A DNA stretch of 13,109 bases, from assembly GCA_947372005.1 (NCBI GenBank), contig CANBRV010000036.1, positions 1-13,109 of the forward strand. Direction: 5' to 3'. Position 1 is the stretch's first letter. Every line of letters starts with the position of its first letter. This document shows, in pieces, positions 7,663 through 13,109 of the stretch. A program made the translations under genes and the position numbers. The DNA is from Comamonadaceae bacterium. GTDB taxonomy: Bacteria > Pseudomonadota > Gammaproteobacteria > Burkholderiales > Burkholderiaceae_C. The notes beneath the pieces were generated by a model. It was not told the DNA's origin. It made no database searches and saw nothing but the letters and a program-made list of their open reading frames with translations.

Positions 7663-7676
7663 CATTGTAGACAATG
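7663..7676. promoter_or_regulatory. Inverted repeat overlapping a -10-like hexamer upstream of lepA
   Basis: The palindrome CATTGT-AG-ACAATG has perfect 6-base arms. On the minus strand it contains TACAAT (7669-7664), a good -10-like hexamer pointing toward lepA. However, the bases 17 upstream (CAATTT) do not resemble a -35 box. It could be an operator over a lepA promoter or a chance palindrome. Confidence 0.25.
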
Positions 7677-7765
7677 AAAATCCACTAAATTGCCACAAAT
7701 TTAGGCGCTTATGCGTTGCCTGTATTGTAAAGGGCGATCATGATTGAGTATTTGTAAGCGCACAC

Positions 7766-9376
7766 TTACGGATTAGATATTATTCTTTTGTAATTCTCAG
7801 TGTTACTAGAGACTTTTTTGACGTAGTCGCGAGTCTCAGAAAAGGGGATATTTTCTGCCCAAATTGCTAATGCGAGAGCTTTATCTCCTGATTTTGCCGC
7901 TGGGTCGTTTTCCATCGCTGCACGCCAGGTTTTTACACGGTGCGGTCCTGCGTTATAGGCGGCAGCGGCATAAGCTGGATTGCCATCATTTTCTTCGAGC
8001 ACGTATTTGAGATAAGACACACCCAACAGCAAATTAGTCTCTATGTTGTGAATCTGGTTATGCGTGAAGTTCGTCAGCCCTACCCGTTTGGCTGTCCAGC
8101 GAGCGGTAGCTGGCATCAATTGCATAAGCCCAGATGCGCCAACGTGTGATTTAGCATCTGTAACAAAACGGGACTCTTGACGGATGAGGCCATATACAAA
8201 AGCAGGGTCAATACCCGTCTCTTTGGCCTGCGCCACTAACGCCTCGCGATGTGGAGTAGGGAAGCGCTGCGCCCAATTCACAAGACGAGTTGTGCGCTCC
8301 GATGTATTGATGCAGCGATCCCAGACCTCAGCTTCGCAGGCTATTGCTGCCGCGCCCAAGCGCTCTTCGTCGCTCATAGAGCCTTTGGCTAAATTAACTT
8401 CATATGTCCACTCGCGCACACCTTCCGAGCGCAAACCAATACGGATAGCGTAAAGCGCGCGCTGCAAACCCTTATTCGCTTTGGCCTCAGCAATAGCTTG
8501 TTCGCTAGGCTTTGCTTCTACCAGCACAGTTACAGGTACGGTTGGAGCCGTTTTGCTACGATTAACTTGCCGTGCTTTGGCAAGCCAACTTGTCCAGATC
8601 GGGTCTTGCCGTGCGTCGTCACTCATTGCCTGAATCACGCGCTCAACTAGCTTCCAATCGTGCATACGCAAGGCGACACGCGCCCACCAGCCCAGCATGT
8701 CGTCAGAGATATCCGTTGTTGCTGTGATTTTTGCAAACTGATCCAGCGCAGATAAGTCTAAGTTTTGAGCCAGCGCTCGCCCTGCATAGCCTAACGCCCA
8801 ATTTTTTTGCTGCGCATCTAAAGCATCAAAATCCCTTGGCAGATCTGTACCTGTTCGCGGTTTGTAATTTTTTCGCCAAGAAACGATGGATGGCATTTTG
8901 CCTGCACTGATTAAAACTTCGGCCACTTGCCCACAGCCCGACTTCACTTCTTTTTGGCTCATCCACATGCGCTCGACAAGCGCCGCATCATCACGATTGG
9001 CGTAGCAACGGACGTCTTTATCATCACCCATGCGGTAGGCAGCAAGATTGGCTGCAAAGCCACCCCAGTCTTGATTTTTACCAAGTAGCAATAACCAGTC
9101 GGCACGCAGACGGTCTTCGGCATACGTTCCTGCGTATCGTTTATAAAATGCGTTCAGTTCAGATTGCGACGCGTCTTCTAATCTAGATTTGAGTGCCCAG
9201 TATCCAGCCCAAGGTTCTAATACATGGCCTTTGGCTTGCGGGAATAGTTTGTTAAGCAGCTTTGAATCGTTCTTTTTATAGGCGGCCGCCATATCAAGAA
9301 TGACGGCATCTTGAGCTAAGCTGGCTGTCATGCAAACTAAGGCTAGGCATGTTGTAATGATTTTTTTAAATGTCAT
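7766..9376 (-). CDS. slt: Soluble lytic murein transglycosylase (Slt family)
   Basis: This periplasmic enzyme cleaves peptidoglycan strands and forms 1,6-anhydro-muropeptides, the material later recycled through NagZ. From the ATG at 9376 the protein has 536 residues. A signal peptide has two lysines, a hydrophobic core and a likely SLA|QDA cleavage after residue 21. A long helical region resembling the Slt70 superhelix follows. The catalytic domain has ESRF with E401 as the general acid/base, GASGLMQLMP (413-422), AYNAGP (473-478) and ENIPFSETRDYV (508-519), all typical of Slt70. It is shorter than E. coli Slt70 (about 645 residues). A TTG 36 bases further upstream keeps the frame open but lies inside ygfA and would spoil the signal peptide. 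The start is divergent from ygfA, 24 bp away. Confidence 0.93.
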   Translation of the reverse strand: MTFKKIITTCLALVCMTASLAQDAVILDMAAAYKKNDSKLLNKLFPQAKGHVLEPWAGYWALKSRLEDASQSELNAFYKRYAGTYAEDRLRADWLLLLGKNQDWGGFAANLAAYRMGDDKDVRCYANRDDAALVERMWMSQKEVKSGCGQVAEVLISAGKMPSIVSWRKNYKPRTGTDLPRDFDALDAQQKNWALGYAGRALAQNLDLSALDQFAKITATTDISDDMLGWWARVALRMHDWKLVERVIQAMSDDARQDPIWTSWLAKARQVNRSKTAPTVPVTVLVEAKPSEQAIAEAKANKGLQRALYAIRIGLRSEGVREWTYEVNLAKGSMSDEERLGAAAIACEAEVWDRCINTSERTTRLVNWAQRFPTPHREALVAQAKETGIDPAFVYGLIRQESRFVTDAKSHVGASGLMQLMPATARWTAKRVGLTNFTHNQIHNIETNLLLGVSYLKYVLEENDGNPAYAAAAYNAGPHRVKTWRAAMENDPAAKSGDKALALAIWAENIPFSETRDYVKKVSSNTENYKRIISNP

Positions 9377-9400
9377 GGCTTCGATTATCGGTAAGGACAC
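9377..9400. promoter_or_regulatory. 24-bp divergent intergenic region, slt/ygfA
   Basis: Only 24 bases separate the slt and ygfA start codons. The plus side carries AAGGA (9393-9397), a usable but closely spaced ribosome-binding site for ygfA (3 bases to ATG). No clear Shine-Dalgarno precedes slt. Promoters for each gene must therefore lie inside the other's coding start, or further back. I could not identify convincing -35/-10 pairs on either strand. Confidence 0.6.
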
Positions 9401-9973
9401 ATGGATAAACAACTGCTGCGAAAAGACTTAGTTGCTAAGCGTGAAAATTTAAGCGACAAACTGACGCGTATTGATCTTTTAACGCAGGCTATGCGTATTT
9501 GGTTGATGGGTAAGCAAGATGCCGTCATTGGCGCATATTGGCCGATTAAAGGTGAGTTTGACCCACTGCCTGCGCTGCATCGCTGGAAGGAAGACGGCGA
9601 GCTACTTGGCATGCCTAAGCCGCGCAGGATTGGCCTGCCTGTTGTCTACAAAAAAGACATGACACTTCAATTTCACGTCTGGTATCCAGGTTGTGAAATG
9701 GAGGAGGATGCTTACAACATTCCTAAGCCCAAAGATACGGATGTGATTACACCAACGTTGCTCTTTGTGCCTTGTGTCGGATTTGCCGTGAGCGGCGCCA
9801 AGGCTTATCGGTTAGGCTATGGCGGCGGTTTTTACGACCGCACATTGGCGAGTCTTTCTCCGCGTCCTTTTACCGTTGGGCTGGCATTTGATTGCGCTCG
9901 ATGTGATTTCGAGCCGCAAGAGCACGATATGCCACTCGATGTAGTGCTGACTGAAAACGGCGCTGCCGTTTAG
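9401..9973 (+). CDS. ygfA: 5-formyltetrahydrofolate cyclo-ligase
   Basis: This enzyme (methenyltetrahydrofolate synthetase) uses ATP to convert 5-formyl-THF to 5,10-methenyl-THF, returning the storage folate to one-carbon metabolism. The 190-residue protein has the family's basic N-terminus (KQLLRKDLVAKR), YWPIKGEFDP (46-55), VPCVGF (123-128) and RLGYGGGFYDRTL (137-149), the ATP/folate-binding signature. Between GF and RLG it has AVSGAKAY, three residues longer than the matching E. coli stretch and lacking the Asp that commonly follows the phenylalanine. It probably heads a plus-strand operon with slmA (17-base gap) and tctC (16-base gap). In E. coli ygfA follows the 6S RNA gene; I see no 6S RNA upstream here, because slt occupies that position. 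Confidence 0.94.
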   Translation: MDKQLLRKDLVAKRENLSDKLTRIDLLTQAMRIWLMGKQDAVIGAYWPIKGEFDPLPALHRWKEDGELLGMPKPRRIGLPVVYKKDMTLQFHVWYPGCEMEEDAYNIPKPKDTDVITPTLLFVPCVGFAVSGAKAYRLGYGGGFYDRTLASLSPRPFTVGLAFDCARCDFEPQEHDMPLDVVLTENGAAV

Positions 9974-9990
9974 CACAGATAATCAAAATT

Positions 9991-10593
9991 ATGTCTGACG
10001 ATCAAACTCCTACTACTTCCAAATCCCGTCCAGCTCCTGGTGAGCGGCGCATTCAAATTTTGCAAACGCTAGCGCAAATGTTGCAAACGCCTGGCGGCGA
10101 GCGCGTTACCACGGCGCTGCTCGCAAAACGCTTAGATGTGTCCGAGGCCGCGCTTTATCGACATTTCGCTAGCAAAGCACAAATGTTCGAAGGCTTAATT
10201 GAATTTATCGAGTCATCGGTGTTTGGGTTGATTAACCAAATTGCCGAGCGCGAAGCCAACCCTGCAATGCAATGCAAACAAATTGCAACCATGGTGCTCA
10301 CCTTTGGAGAGAAAAATCCAGGGATGACGCGTGTGATGGTGGGGGATGCGCTGGTGTTTGAGCACGAACGTTTGCAAACGCGGATGAATCAATTTTTTGA
10401 CAAGATTGAGTCTAGTTTTAAGCAAGCCATGCGAGATATGTATGCCGCATCCAGTACACCGACAGCGGATGCTCATGCACGTGCTTCTGCGCTTACGGCC
10501 TTGCTGGCTGGACGCTTGCAGCGGTACGCTCGCTCTGGCTTTAAAAAATTACCAACTGAAAATATGGATGCCACCTTGGCGTTCATGATCTAA
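9991..10593 (+). CDS. slmA: Nucleoid occlusion factor SlmA (TetR family)
   Basis: SlmA binds specific chromosomal sites and blocks FtsZ ring assembly over the nucleoid. The 200-residue protein matches E. coli SlmA along its length. The helix-turn-helix region is VTTALLAKRLDVSEAALYRHF (39-59), followed by SKAQMFEGLIEFIE (61-74), FGEKNPGMTR (105-114) and FEHERLQTRMNQFF (123-136). The N-terminus carries about 15 extra polar residues, and the C-terminus stops a few residues earlier than E. coli. A generic TetR repressor is the alternative, but the close match in the ligand-domain segments favours SlmA. No strong Shine-Dalgarno precedes the ATG. It sits between ygfA and tctC, unlike the dut-pyrE neighbourhood of E. 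coli. Confidence 0.9.
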   Translation: MSDDQTPTTSKSRPAPGERRIQILQTLAQMLQTPGGERVTTALLAKRLDVSEAALYRHFASKAQMFEGLIEFIESSVFGLINQIAEREANPAMQCKQIATMVLTFGEKNPGMTRVMVGDALVFEHERLQTRMNQFFDKIESSFKQAMRDMYAASSTPTADAHARASALTALLAGRLQRYARSGFKKLPTENMDATLAFMI

Positions 10594-10609
10594 AGAAGAG
10601 GATTTAGTA

Positions 10610-11569
10610 ATGAAAAAACTACACGCACTTTTAGCATGCATCACATTCGTACCGTATTTGGTTTTTGCGCAGGCATGGCCAACCAAGCAACCCATCAAAC
10701 TTGTCGTGGTGTTTCCAGCTGGTGGCTCGGTCGATCAAGTCGCTCGCATCTTGCAAGTGCCGCTGCAACAGGCGCTTGGGCAAACCGTCATCGTGGACAA
10801 CAAGGGCGGCGCATCGGGTGCGATTGGTACGGCGCTGGTAGCGCAAGCCCCTGCCGATGGTTATACGTTTGGCGTGGTGTTTGATACGCATGCGGTCAAC
10901 CCAAGTCTCATTCCTAACCTTACATTTGATACGCGCAAAGATTTAGCCGACATCATCGTCGTGGGCAAGTCTGGCATGGTGCTGGCGACCTACGCTGCAT
11001 CCGAATACAAAACCTTTGCCGATGTCGTGGCCGCATCTAAGGCTAAAAAGAACGTGAGCTATGGCTCGATTGGCTCGGGTAGCTTGGGACATTTGGCGAT
11101 GACGCTCTTGGGTAAATCTAGTGGGTTCGATTGGCAGCACATTCCCTACAAAGGCGGTGGCCCACTTATGAACGATGCGATTGCAGGTCATGTGCCGCTG
11201 TCGATTGGTTCGGTTTTTGTGAGCAAGCCGTTTATCGACAGTAAGAGGATGCGCCCACTTGCCGTGACGAGCTCCAAACGCTCTCCCGACTTACCCAGCG
11301 TGCCTACCTTGGTTGAGCTGGGTTATGCAGGCTTTGAAGCGCAAGCTTGGTGGGGCGTGATTGCGCCTGTAAAAACGCCATCCGATATCTTGCGCCAAAT
11401 GAACGAGGCGCTTAACAAAGTGCTAAAAGACCCCGCTGTCGCCAAAAAATTAGATGAACAAGGTATCGATATTGTGGGCGGCACGCCCGCTCAAGCCAAG
11501 TCGTTCATCGAATCGCAAATGGTGATCTGGGATAAGGTTGTTAAGGACAACAATATCAAGGCAGAGTAA
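10610..11569 (+). CDS. Tripartite tricarboxylate transporter substrate-binding protein (Bug/TctC)
   Basis: This is a periplasmic solute-binding protein of the Bug family, greatly expanded in Burkholderiales. Members bind carboxylates and similar anions and feed TctAB permeases or signalling systems. The 319-residue protein has a signal peptide with probable cleavage after FAQA (residue 22). Family motifs follow: VVFPAGGSVDQVAR (33-46), VDNKGGASGAIG (62-73), YKGGGP (180-185) and the C-terminal SVPTLVELGYAGFEAQAWWG (230-249). The substrate cannot be read from sequence. No tctA or tctB permease gene lies nearby, so it is an orphan binding protein. It has the best ribosome-binding site in the window, AAGAGGA (10596-10602), 7 bases before the ATG. 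Its stop lies one base from that of the convergent carboxypeptidase gene. Confidence 0.93.
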   Translation: MKKLHALLACITFVPYLVFAQAWPTKQPIKLVVVFPAGGSVDQVARILQVPLQQALGQTVIVDNKGGASGAIGTALVAQAPADGYTFGVVFDTHAVNPSLIPNLTFDTRKDLADIIVVGKSGMVLATYAASEYKTFADVVAASKAKKNVSYGSIGSGSLGHLAMTLLGKSSGFDWQHIPYKGGGPLMNDAIAGHVPLSIGSVFVSKPFIDSKRMRPLAVTSSKRSPDLPSVPTLVELGYAGFEAQAWWGVIAPVKTPSDILRQMNEALNKVLKDPAVAKKLDEQGIDIVGGTPAQAKSFIESQMVIWDKVVKDNNIKAE

Positions 11570-11570
11570 G

Positions 11571-12746
11571 TTACTTAAAAATCATCCGCGCGCCGTCTAG
11601 CGTACGCCCAAACCATCCAGCTAAAGCCACGTCCTGCATGGCTTGCAGCGGGATCGATTGCCAAGCTTGATTGTTAATCAGCACCTTAAGTGCGGCAACG
11701 TTTTGACCCGCAGTAAACGGCGCAACCAATGGGTCGGGGCGTGCAATTTGACTCGTCACTTGTGCGGCCTCTGTGCCTGCTGGCACAGAGACCACCAGTG
11801 GCTTGCCGCTAGCTAGCCCCAGCTTTACTTCGCTACTCGCGCCCTTCCAAATGTGTGGCGTGGCGATGATGGTGTTGGCATCAAACAGCTTCATGGATTC
11901 AAACGCGTTGTAACCCCAAACCAACAGCTTTTCACCTTCATTGGCGCGTGCGATTTCGCTTTGTGTACCCAGCAAAATAGCCAGCAAACGGCGTTCGCCG
12001 ACGCGGGCATCTGCGCGCTTGGATGTGACGACAAAACAATAACCTGCTGCATCGGTATGCCCCGTCTTGAGACCATCCACCACAAAGCCCGTTTTGGTTG
12101 AATCACGAAATAACAGCCTGTTACGGTTCGTGTCGTTGGATTTGGGCGAGCCTTCTAATCTGAATTTTTGGATGGCGTAGTAGCCAATGTATTCAGGGAA
12201 ATCGTTCATCAAGCGAGTGGCCAAAATCGCAAGATCTTGCGCTGTCGTTATATGTCCAGCAACGGTCAGGCCTTCGGGATTTTTGTAACTGGTGTGCGCC
12301 ATGCCAAGTAACTTGGCACGCTCATTCATCAGCTCTACAAAGCGCTCGACCGAGCCGCCCACGCCTTCGGCAATCGCAATGGCTGCATCATTGCCCGACT
12401 GCACGATGAGTCCTTTGAGTAAGTCCTCTACGCGCACACTCATTTTGGGGTCGATGAACATGCTTGAGCCTTCCATCTTCCAAGCGCGCACGCTCACTGG
12501 CAGGCGCTGGTCTAAGGCGAGCTTCTTCGTTTTCAGTGCATCAAACGCTAGATATGCCGTCATGAGCTTAGTGAGCGATGCGGGTTCTACGGGCTGATCG
12601 GCACCTTTTGCAGCGAGCACTTGATTGGCGGTGACGTCGAGCAGTAGATAAGCGCGAGCTTCAATTTCGGGTGGAACGGGAGCAACAATTTGCGCTGAAG
12701 CGTTGAAAGAAAAAACAACAACGAGAAACGAGAGAAGATATTTCAT
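11571..12746 (-). CDS. dacC: D-alanyl-D-alanine carboxypeptidase (PBP5/6-like)
   Basis: A low-molecular-weight penicillin-binding protein that trims the terminal D-alanine from peptidoglycan pentapeptides in the periplasm. The 391-residue protein begins with a signal peptide (likely cleavage ASA|Q after residue 19). The active-site motifs are SLTK (57-60, S57 nucleophile), SGN (117-119) and KTG (227-229). A PBP5-type C-terminal beta domain covers about 285-370. The end (about 375-391, AGWFGRTLDGARMIFK) looks like the amphipathic helix that anchors PBP5 to the outer face of the inner membrane. The paralogue name (dacA or dacC) cannot be settled from sequence alone. The start overlaps the upstream hydrolase stop as ATGA, with no Shine-Dalgarno of its own visible. 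Confidence 0.94.
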   Translation of the reverse strand: MKYLLSFLVVVFSFNASAQIVAPVPPEIEARAYLLLDVTANQVLAAKGADQPVEPASLTKLMTAYLAFDALKTKKLALDQRLPVSVRAWKMEGSSMFIDPKMSVRVEDLLKGLIVQSGNDAAIAIAEGVGGSVERFVELMNERAKLLGMAHTSYKNPEGLTVAGHITTAQDLAILATRLMNDFPEYIGYYAIQKFRLEGSPKSNDTNRNRLLFRDSTKTGFVVDGLKTGHTDAAGYCFVVTSKRADARVGERRLLAILLGTQSEIARANEGEKLLVWGYNAFESMKLFDANTIIATPHIWKGASSEVKLGLASGKPLVVSVPAGTEAAQVTSQIARPDPLVAPFTAGQNVAALKVLINNQAWQSIPLQAMQDVALAGWFGRTLDGARMIFK

Positions 12747-13109
12747 GCAAGGTGACGAAGAACGAGATTTTTAAGAAGCGGCAATTGTCCGTGAAAGAAG
12801 TGCGAGCCCGCAGGCACCACGGTTACGGGCAAACTTTGCGGACGCGCCCAGTCCATCACGGCAGAAAGCAGCACTACATCATCTGCTTCAGCGTGGAGCA
12901 CATAGGTACGGTTATGCAGCTCGGGCGCAATGGGGGCAAGATTGAACTTGCCAGCCGCTGAGCCAATGAGGGCAATGCGCCCAATGTCTGCATCCAAGTT
13001 GCGTCCTTGGCTTGCCATTTGCTGCAAGGCGTGGGAGACGCAAAACGTACCAAACGAAAATCCTGCCAAAGAGAGGCTGCCTGCACTTGCGTATTCGTTG
13101 ATCACCGCG
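12743..13109 (-). CDS. Alpha/beta hydrolase, partial (5' end outside window)
   Basis: The C-terminal part of an alpha/beta-fold hydrolase; the frame runs open to the window edge. Numbering from the codon at 13105, the nucleophile elbow is GFSFG with serine 17. The acid is probably D75 or D76 in HAEADDVV, and the histidine is H102 in AGSHFFHG, completing a Ser-Asp-His triad. The length and motifs resemble the small COG2945-type hydrolases of about 210 residues, whose substrate is unknown. The GTG at 13105 is an internal valine, not a start, because the elbow would then lie too close to the N-terminus. It overlaps the carboxypeptidase gene by ATGA, so the two are probably cotranscribed. Confidence 0.85.
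   Translation of the reverse strand, partial: AVINEYASAGSLSLAGFSFGTFCVSHALQQMASQGRNLDADIGRIALIGSAAGKFNLAPIAPELHNRTYVLHAEADDVVLLSAVMDWARPQSLPVTVVPAGSHFFHGQLPLLKNLVLRHLA

Noticed and set aside
7709..7741. Ten-codon frame (MIALYNTGNA) upstream of the lepA terminator as a leader peptide
   Set aside because: No ribosome-binding site and no run of regulatory codons, so it does not support classic leader-peptide attenuation.
7325..7747. Plus-strand 140-codon open frame antisense to the lepA start
   Set aside because: No recognisable motif, no ribosome-binding site, and mostly the mirror of the conserved lepA sequence.
7754..7769. Inverted repeat GTAAG/CTTAC at the slt stop as a terminator
   Set aside because: Only five pairs, a short loop and no T-run; the strong hairpin further downstream is the better terminator.
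9377..9412. Longer Slt starting at a TTG inside ygfA
   Set aside because: It would add 12 residues before a proper signal peptide and overlap the divergent gene; the ATG at 9376 gives a standard lysine-hydrophobic-SLA signal.
1..13109. CRISPR arrays, tRNA or rRNA genes, transposases or prophage genes
   Set aside because: No regularly spaced repeats, cloverleaf-like sequences, terminal inverted repeats or such protein motifs were seen on either strand.

Overview
The window looks like chromosomal DNA from a betaproteobacterium, most likely of the order Burkholderiales. The evidence is the gene order lepA-lepB-rnc-era-recO-pdxJ-acpS-nagZ, a Bug/TctC-type periplasmic binding protein, and protein sequences that read like Burkholderiales versions. 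Base composition looks near half G+C by eye, which is low for many Comamonadaceae or Burkholderiaceae; I cannot name a genus. It is mostly conserved housekeeping DNA. I see no insertion sequence, phage gene, CRISPR array, tRNA or rRNA.

Left part (about 43-7567, minus strand): one tightly packed operon, read right to left. It encodes elongation factor 4 (LepA), signal peptidase I (LepB), RNase III (Rnc), the 30S-assembly GTPase Era, the recombination mediator RecO, pyridoxine 5'-phosphate synthase (PdxJ), holo-ACP synthase (AcpS) and the muropeptide-recycling glucosaminidase NagZ. Junctions are ATGA or TAATG overlaps or gaps of 0-36 bases, so translation is probably coupled. At era/recO, recO starts with TTG directly after era's stop codon, in the same frame.

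Middle (7568-7765): a 198-base intergenic region with a strong intrinsic terminator on the minus strand. Its T-tract ends only 19 bases before the lepA start. It may simply end the slt transcript, or it may sit in the lepA leader and act as an attenuator.

Right part: slt (lytic transglycosylase, minus) is divergent from ygfA-slmA-tctC (plus), with only 24 bp between the two start codons. ygfA makes 5,10-methenyl-THF from 5-formyl-THF, slmA is a TetR-fold nucleoid-occlusion regulator, and tctC is an orphan solute-binding protein. tctC converges on a D-alanyl-D-alanine carboxypeptidase gene (dacC-like, minus) with one base between their stop codons. That gene overlaps by ATGA a partial alpha/beta hydrolase gene running off the right edge.

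Functional theme: peptidoglycan turnover recurs (NagZ, Slt, the DD-carboxypeptidase), next to secretion (LepB), RNA and ribosome maturation (Rnc, Era, LepA) and cofactors (PdxJ, AcpS, YgfA). No novel multi-gene system is evident. The most interesting details are the possible lepA attenuator, the His-rich tail and altered active-site pair of PdxJ, and the unusual gene junctions.
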